From: Zygnema cylindricum
Taxonomy: Eukaryota; Streptophyta; Zygnematophyceae; Zygnematales; Zygnemataceae
DNA length: 64,000 nt
Reading direction: 5' to 3'
Assembly: GCA_037447655.1 (NCBI GenBank)
Contig: JBBHKE010001188.1
Coordinates: 298,132-362,131 of the forward strand
Under the pieces are notes generated by a model. It was not told where the DNA came from, ran no database searches, and saw only the letters and a program-made list of their open reading frames with translations. The translations under genes and the position numbers were made by a program. Below, in pieces: positions 35,348-47,489 of this stretch (its first letter is position 1; the number at the start of each line of letters is the position of its first letter).

Positions 35348-38300
35348 GCAGGATAAATTAAAAAGCACGATGGTAAACCATCTGAGTCTGGGGGTACAAA
35401 AGGGGTGGCATGACCAACACTGAAAAACAACAATAAAAAACAAAAAGAGCGACAAGAACACACCCTAAAAAAAGGAAGCAACAACAAGGAAAATAAAAGC
35501 ACCCTAACTAAAAATGAAAAGCACGACAACTCACAAAAACAAAAATACAAACCCCAAACCCAACCCTAAATTAAATATCTACGAAAAACAACCCCGTAAG
35601 TCCCCCCAGCTCGGGGGAGCACGTTGAGGGAGTTCCGGAGCACGGCGACGATCCATAACAGCAACAGTCGATCGGAGGAGAATAGAAGCCTGCACTCCTT
35701 GTAGAGCCACAGATAAGCGTTGACGGTAAAAAGAAGTAAGGACCGAAGGAGGAGGGCTCCCAGGTCCTCGACGCTCGAAAGCACGTCGAGCACAAGTACG
35801 GAGAAACTCGTCCAGTGCAACACCCAAACAACCAAAGATCTCGACCGCCATCGGGATAAAGTCATCCATAGGGTCCCGGTGGGCATAATCACGCTCTTTC
35901 GCCTTAGCAGCATCACGAGCCGCCACCCCAAGATGTCGAGCCGCCTGACCAACAACTGTAGCTGAAGTAGGGTTCGCCAGAACAATATCACCGAAAATGC
36001 GACGGGCACCATCAAGCAAAACAACATCGATCCGACGCGAGGGAATAATATGAGAAACCTCTCGACGCACAGAAAAGCCCCCTTCTGAAGCAATAGTGGC
36101 AACGGTGTCTCGAATAGTGTCGTGCGCCTGGATCAAATCTCCCCCATGGGAGCAACGAAGCAAATGGACACCATCGGGCCCCAAGACACGACCACATGCA
36201 CAAACAAGAGAGCCAAGTAAAGGAGGATGGGGGAGGCCGAGGCGAAACCGAAGGGCGGTGGTGAACTGAGCTGGTGAGAATCGGAGAGTGGACAAAATAG
36301 GTGTGGCAAAAAGCCAAGACCCAGAACCAGGTCCACCACAAGAGAGAAGACGGGCACGAGAAGAATCGGAGGGAAGCGCCGTGAGAAGATCGGATTTAAT
36401 GGTGGCGACAACCCGGTCGGAAATCGATTCCTGGACACGCTCAACAGATTTTGTAACAAGGGTCGAGAAAATCGGCACATCCACAAGGGAATGGGGAGGA
36501 AGAAAACGTGACGCGTCCAATAGAGATCGCTGGAAGGGGAACACACCGTCTGAAACCTGGGGGATAACAGTAGCTAGAACGGGGGTGTCCCCAGCCAAGA
36601 AACGGGAAACAAGAGTAGAGGCAATAAGACACCAACTTCCCAAATAGGCAGCTAGAGCAACACGAGCGGTCGATAATAGACCCAACCCCCCAGTAGAGAC
36701 AGGGAGGGATGCCTGAATGCGGGCCGATGGCCCAGACTCGCGATCAAATGCCCCGCGACCTAACAGAGAGTGGAGGACGTCTATGAGACGATCGTCAAAA
36801 GCCAAGAGAGAGGAGAGAAATGTCGAGGTGGGAGGGGAAGTACGAGTGAGGTAAGAAGGGCGGTGTGGAAAACACCTGGTTAACATAGCAAAAGCAACTT
36901 GGGGATCGGGAAGGTGAGGAAGGTCGTCCACTTGGGCTAGATCTGTCTGTAAAGCATCATGAAGGAATTGGGTCACGAAAGAATATCTGAACCAAGGGGG
37001 CAACCAAGCACACGAATGCCATCGGAGGGAGAAGGGGTTTGAAAACCAGGAGGTGTAGTAAACGAAAGTGGAATATCGTGAGGAGACCAAATAACACACT
37101 TCGACGGCTGAACTGAAAGGTTGAGTTCGGCTAAACGTTCCCTGAAAAAATCATATGCCAACACGACTTGTTCTCTCAGCCCAATAATGTGCGTATCATC
37201 TGCGACCGAAGGAAAAAGGCAAGAAGGGAAGGCGGCTGCGGAGGCACGAAGGGCCCGGTAATGGGCAAGGGCGAACAAAGGTCCGCCGAGAGGGTCACCT
37301 TGGCGAGTGCCAGTAGCAGAGGAGAGAGGAATGAGATCACCATCGGCCGAGAAGGAAAGGCTGCTTGTCAAAGAATAGAAAGCCCTCACAAAGGGGAACA
37401 ATTGGACAATCGGAGATGGAGCCGCCATAAGCTCTGAAAAAATCACGTTCCGATCCACTGTATTAAATGCATTGGAAACGTCGACTTGAAGGACCAACCA
37501 ATCCGGATGTACATCCAACAAAGCCCGAATCCCATGGACCACGGCCTCACAGCCCCCTCTCGTGGCCACTCCAAACTGATGAGGAGAGAAATAATCATGG
37601 AAAGCCGGTTGGAGCTGGAGACATATCGCACGAGCCACCAATATATATAAAACCTCTCCCACGGCAATAGGGCGGATCCCACCATTAGGTTTGGCGATTG
37701 CCACAAGGCGGGACGCCGTGAGAAGATCACAAATCCGAGGGGGAACATCCCCACTAGCTATAAGGGAACATACTCGAAAAAACACATCGAACCCTCGGGC
37801 ACCCGATTCAGGGGGCAAAACATCGCGAAACAACTCATATACTGTGCCCGAAGGGCCCCCCGGTGAAAGGTGAGGAGAAGAGCTAAGAGCTTTAATGAAA
37901 ACCTCCCGATCCAAAGTAAAACTCTCAGAAGGCTCAAAGGTGTGGATGGAAAGGGGTAAAGGGGAAGGGGCAGGGGGGTGGAGAGCTCGAAGGACCTCAA
38001 TAGTGGAAGAAGATCCGGGGGCAGGGGTGAATGGCTGTAGGGCCCGAACCGCTCGAGAAAGCTCACCAACTCGGCCTAAGTGAATTGCTCGACGATAAGA
38101 GGCCGGGACATCCGATGGCTTAGGTGGCCGACGTGGTATGAAAGAGGTGCTCGATACCCGATCCTCATGCTCGGCGTGGAGGGACTTCCAGTCACCCCGA
38201 AGGAATCGGCGACAACGCGCCATAGTTTCTCTAGCCCCACTGCCCCCTCCACGACTTGGAAGGACTAGCACCCAGAGAGAGAACATATGAAGTAGGTGCC

Positions 38301-38830
38301 AAGGAGCAATGTCCGCCGGGTTTGAAGAAATGTGGGACAAGGGGAGGTGGAGGGCATCTTGTACTATTGTCCTGACGGCCACAGGAATACGGGTGTACAA
38401 TCGCGGGCGGGGGGCTCCCAAATCATAAGCTCCCAAAACATCTAACTCACGTACGAAATTCAAATCCTCATCTGTGGGGCCGGACGGGAGTGTGGTCGAC
38501 AATGATTGAGCAGAGGTGATAGACAAAGGACCACCCAAGGTTATACAATGTCGACAACTCCATGTATGAAGGGAAATGCCGGCCCCAGCGGCAAAAAGGT
38601 TGTGACACCCAGGACATTCCAAACACCTCGAAGGTTTACGAGGTTTGGGTGGAGGTGGGGGAGGGAGAATAGAATAAGAAGGGCTTCCGGACATGGTTAA
38701 TAAGTCAAAGACGACATGGGAATTGGGAGGGTGAGAGGAAGAGAAAGCGTGGGAGAGGAAAATGAACCATGTGGGATGGATGGGGAAATTGGTAGGAACC
38801 AGAATGTAACATAAAGTTTGATGCCGGAAA
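35348..38830 (-). mobile_element. RLE-type LINE retrotransposon, copy 1 (nearly full length)
   Basis: Minus-strand non-LTR element. The 3' end carries TGCAGGATAAATTAAAA and the hairpin GATGGTAAACCATC (35369-35382, + strand). The 5' UTR shares sequence with copy 3. It lies between SAP18 and the LIF2-like gene. The best-preserved of four copies here, with its ORF spoiled by a single 2-base insertion. The exact 5' end merges into poly-G/poly-T DNA. Confidence 0.9.
35579..38694 (-). pseudogene. LINE ORF, copy 1: zinc finger, reverse transcriptase, RLE nuclease (one frameshift)
   Basis: About 1037 codons. Residues ~22-50 form a zinc finger (CPGCHNLFAAGAGISLHTWSC). The RT domain runs from ~335 (GGIRPIAVGEVLY) through VDVSNAFNTVD (~400) and GTRQGDPLGGPLFALA (~463) to the catalytic ADD in VADDTHIIG (~497). 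Downstream come a CACG...H...C zinc knuckle and a PD-(D/E)XK-like block (RRIDVVLLDG...FGDIVLANP, then KERDYAH and FIPMAVEIFG). This order matches R2-like, restriction-endonuclease-bearing LINEs. The frame breaks near 36980, where copy 1 has two extra bases relative to copy 4 (GGTTCAGATATTC against GGTTTGAATAC), so the enzyme would lose its nuclease half. Confidence 0.88.
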
Positions 38831-38841
38831 AGAAAGGGGCG

Positions 38842-38943
38842 GGGGGAGTGGGGAGGGGGGGAGGGGGGGGGGGGGGGGGAGTGTGGGAAGGAGAGGGTTC
38901 AAGAATCGGTTTTGGGTGTGTAAGTGGTATAGGTGAGGGGGGT

Positions 38944-38977
<34 letters not shown>

Positions 38978-39044
38978 AGGGGGGAGAGGGTAAAGAAATG
39001 TTTGTTTGTTTTTTTTTTTTTTTTTTTATATTTTAATATTTTTT

Positions 39045-39077
<33 letters not shown>
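38842..39077. repeat. Poly-G and poly-T homopolymer tracts
   Basis: G runs at about 38842-38880 and 38938-38978, followed by T runs at 39008-39077. They lie at or beyond the 5' end of LINE copy 1. Their length may be affected by sequencing or assembly slippage. Confidence 0.9.
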
Positions 39078-39230
39078 CGAGTGATTGTGTATGACTGGAT
39101 GTGTTTTTGTGTGCACGTTTGTGCGTATGATTTTTGGAACTAACTATTTGGGGGGGTGGAGAATCAAGCGATTCACGGGTAGAGTAGGGGAGCTAGTGAT
39201 GACTTTGGGGGAGCAGAATTGGAAAAGCAT

Positions 39231-40876
39231 GATAAATTAAAAAGCACGATAAATTAAAAAGCACGATGGTAAACCATCTGAGTCCGGGGGTACAAAAAGG
39301 GTGGCATGGCCAAAACTGAAAAACTACAATAAAAAAAAAAGAGCGACGGGAACACAAAAAAAAAGGAAACAACATCAAGGAAAATAAAAGTACCCAAACT
39401 CAAAATGAAAAGCACGGAATCTCACAAAACCAAAACTACAACCCCAACCCCAGCTCAATTAAATATCTACGAAAAGCAACCCCGTAAGTCCCCCTAGCCC
39501 AGGGGAGCACGTTGAGGGAGTTCCGGAACACGGCGACGATCCATAACCGCAACAGCCGATAGGAAGAGAATAGAAGCCTGCACTCGTTGTAAAGCCACAG
39601 ATAAGCGTTGACGATAAAAAGAAGTAAGGACCGAAGGAGGAGAGCTCCCAGAACCTCGACGCTCAAAACCACGTTGAGCGCAAGTACGGAGAAACTCGTC
39701 CATTGCAACACCCAGACAACCAAAGATCACGACCGCCATCGGAATAAAGTCATCCCTAGGGTCTTGGTGGGCATAATCACGCTCCTTCGCCTTAGCGGCA
39801 TCACGAGTTGCCACCCCAACATGTCCAGCCCCTTGACCAACAACTATAGTTGAAGTAGGGTTCGCCAAAACAATATCACAGAAGATGCGACGCGCACCAT
39901 CAAGCAAAAGAACATCGATCCGGCGCGAAGGAATAATATGAGAAACCTCCCAACGCACAGAAAAGCCCCCCTCTGAAGCGATAATCGCAACGGCGTCGCG
40001 AATAATGTCGTGCGACTGGATGAAATCTCCCCCATAGAAGCAATGAAGCATATGGACAACATCAAGCCCAAAGACGCGACCACATGCACAAACAAGAGAG
40101 CCAAGTAAGGGAGGATGGGGGAGGCTAAGGCGAAACCGGAGGGCGGTGGTGAATTGAGCAGGTGAAAATCGGAGAGTGGACAAAATAGGTGTAGTGAAAA
40201 GCCAAGACCCAGAACCAGGTCCACCACAAGAGAGAAGACGGGCACGCGAAGAATCGGAGGGAAGCGCCTTGAGAAGCTCAGATTTAATGGCGGCGACAAC
40301 CCGATCGGAAATTGGTTCCTATACACGCTCAACAGATTTTGTAACAAGGGTGGAGAGAATCGGCACATCCACTACGGCATGGGGAGGAAGAGAAGGTGAC
40401 ATGTCGAATACAGACCGTTGGAAGGCGAACACACCGTTTGTAACTCGGGGGACAACGATAGTTAGTTCAGGGTTGTCCCCAACCAAGAAACGGGAAATAA
40501 GAGTAGAGGCAATAAGACACCAACTTCCCAAATATGCAGCGGGAGCAACACGAGCAGTCGATAATAAACCCAACCCCCCAGGAGAGACAAGGGAGGGATG
40601 CGTGAATGCGGGCCGATGGCCCACACTCGCGATCGAATGCCCCATGACCTAACAGAGTGTGGAGGACGTCCATGAGGCGATCGTCAAAAGTCGAGAGGGA
40701 GGAGACAAACGTCAATGTGGGAGGGGAAGTACGAGTAAGGTAAGAAGGGCGGTGGGGAAAACACCTGGTTAACATAGCAAAAGCCACTTGGGGATCGGGA
40801 AGGCGAGGAAGGTCGTCCACTTGGGCCAGTCTGTAAAGCATCATGAAGGAATTGGGTCACGAAAGTATGCAAACCA
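39231..40876 (-). mobile_element. RLE-type LINE, copy 2 (5'-truncated)
   Basis: Contains the 3' UTR, the terminal hairpin (39265-39278) and the C-terminal half of the ORF. Homology stops near 40876, just downstream of the RT domain, a typical 5' truncation from target-primed reverse transcription. The ORF has several frameshifts (for example one base lost after the ALQT position). The 3' tail ends in two copies of a 17-base unit, GATAAATTAAAAAGCAC. Confidence 0.9.
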
Positions 40877-41276
40877 AAGTTGTCTTCCCAGGTTTAAAAA
40901 TACCTCAGCATTTTTTAAACCGTGCGATTGTATACTATCTGAGTACATTGAAAAGAAAGGTAGGTTGAATAAAAAACCAATATAGTTACACAAAAACAAG
41001 CAAGCAATGGAATTAGAAATCCTTGTCAAAGAAAAACCAAAATGACGAACTAATTAAAGACACAGAAAATAATAACCGATACAAAACCAATAGGCAAACC
41101 AAAATGGGCATTTTCATGTATTTTCAAGACTGGCCAAGGTTTTTTTTACTTCGTAACCTAGATTAATCTGACAGTAGGAAGCATTCTTGCATATGATTGT
41201 TGACAATTTTTTGCAAGTTATCACATGCATAATAGTCTTCTTAGTCTTTCAAGTTTAAAAAAAAAAGTGGCCGACT
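40877..41276. other. Spacer between LINE copies 2 and 3
   Basis: AT-rich sequence with no recognised feature. Confidence 0.4.
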
Positions 41277-44200
41277 TTATTAAAAAGCGCGATGGTAAAC
41301 CATCTGAGTCCATAAGAACAAAAGGAAGTAACATTGCTAAAACTGAAAAACCACATAACAAGGGAATAAACAAAAGGGAAAATCAAGGAAAAAACTACGA
41401 AAAAGACGAAAGGATGACAGGGAAGTCGAAAACACCCAAAAAAGCAAAATCCAACAAACAAAACATCAAAGGAAAAAGCTAACACGTAGCAAAAAACCCC
41501 CAACAGAACTAAAAATTTACGGAGAGCAACCACGTAAGTCCTTGAATCCCGGAAAAGCACGAGGAGGAAGTTCCGGAACACGCCGTCGATCCATAACGGC
41601 AATAGACGATCGAAGTAATATAGAAGCCAACACCCGTTGTAGGGCCACAGAAAAACGTTGACGATAAAAAGAAGTAAGAATTGAAATAAGAGGGCTCCCA
41701 GGTCCTCGCCTCTCGAACGAGCGCCAACCACAAGTACGGAAAAACTCGTCCAAAGCCACACCCAAGCAACCAAATATCTCGACTGCCATCAGAATGAAGC
41801 CATCCATAACGTCGCGATGGGCATAATCACGCTCTTTCCTTTTAGCTGCGTCACGGGCAGCCACTCCAATATGCCGAGCCGCTTGGTTGACGACTGTAGT
41901 TGAGGTAGGGTTCGTCGAAACAATGTCACCAAATGTACGACGCGCACCATCAAGTAATACAAGGTCGATCCGACGCGAAGGAATAATGTGAGAGACCTCG
42001 CGTCGAACAAAAAATCCCCCCTCAGAAGCGAAAGTAGCGATGGTGTCTCGAATCGTGTCGTGCCCATGAATCAACTCGCCCCCGTGGGAGCAACGAAGCA
42101 AATGGACCCCATCGGGCTCGAGAACGTGGCCGCAGGAGGAAAGAAGTGAGCCAAGCAAAGGTGGGTGAGGTGGGCCAAGCCGGAATCTAAGGGTCGTGGT
42201 GAAGTCAACCGGGGTGAAACGAAGAGTGGATAAGATAGGGACGGCCAATAGCCAAGCTCCAGAGCCAGGTCCGCCACAAGACAGAAAACGTGCACTCAAA
42301 TAATTGGAAGGAAGCGCCTGAAGAAGCTCAGATTTAATAGCGGCGACAACCCGATCACAAATGGATTCCTGAACACATGCAAATGATGTCGTAACGAGAG
42401 TGGAAAAAATCGGCATGTCCTCGATAGCAGCCGGATTAAGAGAACGTGATGCATCCAAAAGGGACCGCTGGAAGGCAAGCTCACCATCCGAAACACGGGG
42501 AACCACGGCCGCAAGAATAAGAGTGTACCCGGCCAGAAACCGAGAGACAATAGTGGAAGCAACAAGGCACCAACTCCCAAAATAGGCGGCAGGAGCAACA
42601 CGCGTCGTTGAGAGTAAACCCAAACCGCCAGCCGAGACAGGAAGAGAGGCTTGGATGCGTGTTGCAGGCCTAGACTCGGGATCAAAAGCTCCACGACTCA
42701 ACAAAGTGTGGAGGACACACATAAGGCGATCATCGAATGTAGAAAGTGAGGACTCAAAGGATGGGGTGGGAGGGGAAGTCCGAGTAAGGTACAAGGGTTG
42801 GTGAGGAAACCAGCGTGTCAGAAGAGCAAAGGCAACCTGGGGATCAGAAAGGTGAGGAAGGTCGTCCACATAGGATAAATTTGTCTGAAGAGCGGAATAA
42901 AGGAATTTCGTGACGTATGGATCGGAACCAAGCGGGCAACCCAACACACGAATGCCTTCGGAAGGAGGAGGAGGTCTGAAAACCAGGAGGGGGAGTGAAA
43001 GGAGGAGGAATAGGACGTGGGGACCAGACAACACACTTAGAGGGCTGGACCGAAAGATTGGGTTCGGCTAAGCGAGCCTTGAAAAAGTTATAGGCCGGTA
43101 TAACTTGGTCTGAAGGACCAATAATGTGTGTGTCATCCGCAACTGAAGGGAAGAGGCAAGAACGATAAGGAGCTGCGGAAGCTCGAAGGGCACGGTAATG
43201 GGCTAGGGCAAAGAAAGGCCCCCCCAGAGGATCACCCTGACTAGTGCCAATCGTGGAGGAAAGTGGGACCAAATCATCATCAGTGGGGAAAGAGAGGCTA
43301 CTGCTCAGAGAATAAAAAAATCTCACAAAAGGAAATATCTAGACAATCGGGTAAGGTGCAGACATAAGCTCCGAAAAAATGGCATTCCGATCCACTGTGT
43401 TAAAGGCATTAGAAACATCCACCTAAAGGACTAACCAATCCGGATGGGCATCTAACAAAGCTCGAATCTCTTGGACCACGGCCTCACAACCCCCCCTGGG
43501 TTGCCACTTCGAACTGATAAGGAGAGAAATAATCATGGAAAGCGTGCTGGAGCTGGATGCAGATGGCACGAGCCACCAATCGGTACAAAACCTCGCCCAC
43601 TGCAATAGGACGGATTCCCCCATTGGGTTTGGTGACAGCTACGAGGCGGGAGGCCGTGAGGATATCACAAATACATGAAGGGACAGTGCCAGCCGCAATA
43701 AGGGAAAAAACTCGAAAAAACATATCAAAACCCCGAGCACCAGATTCCGGAGGCAAAACGTCGCGAAATACCTCATAAACAGTGCCCGAAGGACCCCCCG
43801 CTGAAAGATGTGGAGAAGTCGTCAGGGCTTTAATGAAGGAGTCTCGATCCAAGATAAAACACTCTGGCGGCTCAAAGGTGTGAATAGAGGGGGGCGGTGG
43901 GGGTAGGAGCTGGTGGATGAAGAGCCCGGAGAATCTCAACAGTCGCAGAAGACCGAGGAGCAGGATTAAATGGCTAGAGGGCCCAAACCGCTCGAGAGAG
44001 CTCACCAACTCGACCCAAATGAACCGCACGACGATAGGAAGATGGCATATCTGAAGTCCGAGAGGTACGACGTGGTGTGAAGGAAGCACTCGCAACTCGA
44101 TCCTCGTGCTCGACATGAAGGGCCCGCCAGTCACCTCGAAGGAAACGTCGACATCGGCCCATAGTTTCTCGGGCCCCGCTACCACCGCCACGGCCACGTA

Positions 44201-44930
44201 AGACTAGAACCCAAAGTGAAAACATTAAAAGGAGGTGCCAAGGTCCAGCATCCGCGTGATCCGAATAAATACGGGACAAAGGAAGGTGGAGGGCGTCCTG
44301 CACGATAATCCGCACAGCCATGGGAATCTGCGTGTATAATCGCGGACGGGGGCCCCCCAAATCATAAGCTCCGAGCACGTCTAAATCGCGTACAAATGCC
44401 CAATCTTCGCTCGTAGGTCAGGACGGGAGTATGGTGGAAGAAAGGGTACAGGAGGAAGGGCCGCTCTGGGCCAAAAATTGTTGACAACTCTTTGTATGTC
44501 GGGCAATACCGGCACCGTTTGCGAAATGGTTATGACACCCACTACATTTTATCCGTGTTGTGGCTTGTGTGCGAGGTTTAGGTGGAGGAGGTGAACGAGG
44601 GAGAAGAGGTGAGGGTGCACGGCCGGACATGGTTATTGAATGAGAGGGAGAAGCATGGGACGTGATAGAGGGAGAGGAAGGGGGAAATGGGAAGGAGGAA
44701 AGGAAACCATGGGAAATAGATGGTGGAAATGGTAGTGGGACGGAACCCTTTTTTTTTTTTTTTTCTTTTCTTTTTTCTTTTGGTTGTGTGTGTGTGTGAG
44801 CGTGTGTGTGTGTGTGTTCTTGGCGTTAGGGTTTGAGGTGTGTGTAATTTTAGTGAGAGGAAATGGGGTGTTTGGCGTTGAATAGAAGGGGGGAAGGAGT
44901 GTAAGGATTACGGGTGGGGGCCGCACCTAT
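41277..44930 (-). mobile_element. RLE-type LINE, copy 3 (full length but decayed)
   Basis: Carries the 3' hairpin (41291-41304), a complete but broken ORF from the start codon at 44630 to about 41517, and a 5' UTR homologous to copy 1. Recognisable pieces: zinc finger (CSGCHNHFANGAGIARHTKSC), RT (NGGIRPIAVGEVLYRL, GTSQGDPLGGPFFALA, VADDTHIIG), zinc knuckle and RLE block. Several frameshifts and stops (for example near 43340 and 43426) kill it. More diverged from copies 1, 2 and 4 than those are from each other, so probably older or a separate subfamily. Confidence 0.9.
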
Positions 44931-44971
44931 GATTTCGCCCGTGGGCGTGCGGTTGGCAGCGGCCGTAGGCT

Positions 44972-45195
44972 AGATCTGGAGGTACATGGCGACGGGGAAC
45001 AGGTGCCGTCGCGTAGTGGGGAAGAAGAAGACAAAAATCAGATCCGGAGGTACATGGCGACGGGGAACAGGTGCCGTCGTGTAGTGGGGAAGAAGAAGAC
45101 AAAAATCAGATCTGGAGGTACATGGCGACGGGGAGCAGGTGCCGTCGCGTAGTGGGGAAGAAGAAGACAAAAATCAGATCCGGCCGTCTTTCAAC
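44972..45195. repeat. 68-base tandem repeat, three units, upstream of LINE copy 3
   Basis: Units start at 44972, 45040 and 45108, each opening AGATCTGGAGGTACATGGCG or a close variant; a partial unit begins at 45176. They are exactly 68 bases long and about 97% identical. They sit directly upstream of the LINE 5' UTR in element orientation, so may be promoter monomers of the element (inference). Confidence 0.9.
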
Positions 45196-45480
45196 TGTGT
45201 TGTTTAGTACATAAAATAACATAATTTCCCTTCTCTTTGGGAAATGTTACATAAATAATGATTGTGTCTCAAGATTTTACTTTGGAAAGAATGTATTTTG
45301 GTTTTTTCGTTTTTATCATGGTGAGTTCCTGCGCGTGTTAGATGTTTTGTGAAAGTTTGCTTTGTCTGTGCGAATAGTCTTGAATGACTATCACTTTAGT
45401 TGCCAAAATCAAGTGTTTTATGATTAGAAAAGGAAATGAAAGAGTTTGATTGGTCTTTCAACCCACCAAGCAGCTCCTCC
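45196..45480. other. Spacer without recognised feature
   Basis: AT-rich sequence between the 68-base repeats and the MITE cluster. Nothing recognised. Confidence 0.4.
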
Positions 45481-45887
45481 ATACACCGCGAATTGCTATT
45501 AGAGTAAAGAAGTCTGGAGCGTCGGAAACATTTTTCCGTTAGAAATCCAAATTGAAGTCTGGAAGTCGTAGACGATATACCAAACTAGCGTTACGAGGGC
45601 GAAATATTGTACAATTAACACTTGATCAGAAGCCAAGGGAAACTGGCACCAGTTTAGTGTTGTTAATCCATAGAGTACACCGTGAATCGCTATTAGCGTT
45701 AAAGTTTTTTTTGCCACTTAAAACATCTTTTCTCTTATATGCTTATTGGATTTAGGATTGGGATTGAAAGCTAAGATTCTCACCTTCCGAATGCCAGTCT
45801 CCATCTGAAAATAGGACAAGTGTGTACAAAGAAAAGATGTTTTAAGTGGCGAAAAAATTATTAATACTAATAGCGATTCACGGTGTA
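45481..45887. mobile_element. Foldback MITE with a neighbouring solo end
   Basis: The complete element at 45676-45887 (212 bases) has about 27-base inverted ends, TACACCGTGAATCGCTATTA..., and internal CGCCACTTAAAACATC/GATGTTTTAAGTGGCG boxes, so it can fold into a long hairpin. TA is shared at both outer boundaries. A second left-type end (TACACCGCGAATTGCTATTA) lies at 45481, suggesting nested or deleted copies of the same family. Confidence 0.8.
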
Positions 45888-47489
45888 GTAAGTAGCTTCT
45901 TAACCAATTTGAAAATAAATAAAGAACACTCTATCACGCCAAAGTCAACACGTAAAACAGCCAAAGGACAAGATTACATTCATGATGGTTTACATTCACA
46001 ATTCTAATCTTTGTTTTGACAGCCACTTTTTTTTGGGTGCTCGTGTAATCAAAATTTACCAGTCTTGTTATTCTTTTAACACAAAATAAAGAGTTTAATA
46101 ATAAAGTTTTTCTTAATAAAGTCATTGATGAAACAGTGCCCATGGTACAGACATACTTGTTGGTGTTCATGGGTACTACAAGCAAATACTTGCTCATTTG
46201 GACGTATCTTCAAAGTCTAGTTTAACTCTATTTCCACATATTAAGTCAGCGTCCTCTCAAGAGGAGGGGCCTTCCAGCATCAGCCATTCTTCATGTTTTA
46301 GGCAACCATGTATTCTTCCCCCTCTCTCTCCATCCACTTCTCTTCCTTAACTTCTTACTTGATTTCAGGAAAGTTAATGTTTTTTCTCATACGTGCTGAT
46401 TTTTCTCACACATCAAAAAAAAAAATCCAATCTGAAAGTATTAGTACCAAAACATGGAAAATGAGTGGGATATTGTATTTGCCTAATATTCTCGTACCAA
46501 TATTCTTCCAACGAATCTGGTGACTATGGTCTAACGGTTGTGTTGAGGCCATTCACGCCTAAATACACCTCCCATCACTACTATTGTTAAACATTTCTCA
46601 GGCAACAAGAGATCTTTTGCCTAATACAATTCTTCGATTTGCAATGGTGACATCACGATTTAAAAGTAATACCGTTAACAATTGCTTGCCGTAAAATAAA
46701 TTTCGGCAGTTGAACATAAAATTGAACCTGAACTGCCCAAAAAATGTTTAACACTAATAATGATGGGCAGTTTAGTTTTGCAGTCATGCAAAGATTTTGA
46801 GTTAGTGAAGCTGTGTCGAAACAAAAAAATGATTTGTAAAGAACATTATGATGTAAAGTCAAGATGATGTTCTCTCCTTTTTCTGATGACGTCAAATGTC
46901 AACATTGACTCAATTCCAATTCACACACAATTTTTTTGATTTAAACATTTTCGAATAAAGCACTTAAAAAGAAAATTGCTGCAGCTACATCCATCAAGGC
47001 CAATCATAGCTCACCACTAGCATATAGAAAAAAAAAAAAAAATCAGTTCTTGGATTTGCTTGAACAAATCAATTGCACATTTTTTTTCACGGACCCCTCA
47101 GCTTTCTAATCCGCACAGCAACGTCAAAAAAGAAGAAAAAAAGAGAAAAAAAAGTACAGAAGAAAAAAAAAAAAAAACTAATTAACATTCTCAACAAGCC
47201 AGCCTGCTCACTCGACCCTACGATCTCACCGCCCATAAAACTGACATGTACCCGACCACAAAAAGAGAACCACATATTCTTTTTAACTTGCAAAAAAAGA
47301 ACCACATATTCTTTCTTCTTCTTCTTTTCTCCTCTTCCTAACCAAACCAAAAGCCAAAACTACATCCAAACCATTTTTTTACCAATCGCAACAGATCAAA
47401 ACTGAACATAATTTGCAGCAATTTTGAAAAGACTTGACCTGCCAGCACAGCAAAACCCTAAAAAATCTGCTTTTCTCTCACATACATTT
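45888..47489. other. Downstream flank of the LIF2-like gene
   Basis: AT-rich, with A-rich runs near 47130-47180. The part closest to 47489 is presumably the 3' UTR of the minus-strand LIF2-like gene; a telobox-like AAAACCCTAAAAAA lies at 47452. No other coding or RNA feature supported. Confidence 0.4.

Noticed and set aside
44972-45195. Regular 68-base repeats as a CRISPR-like array
   Set aside because: Units are contiguous with no unique spacers, and the genome is eukaryotic.
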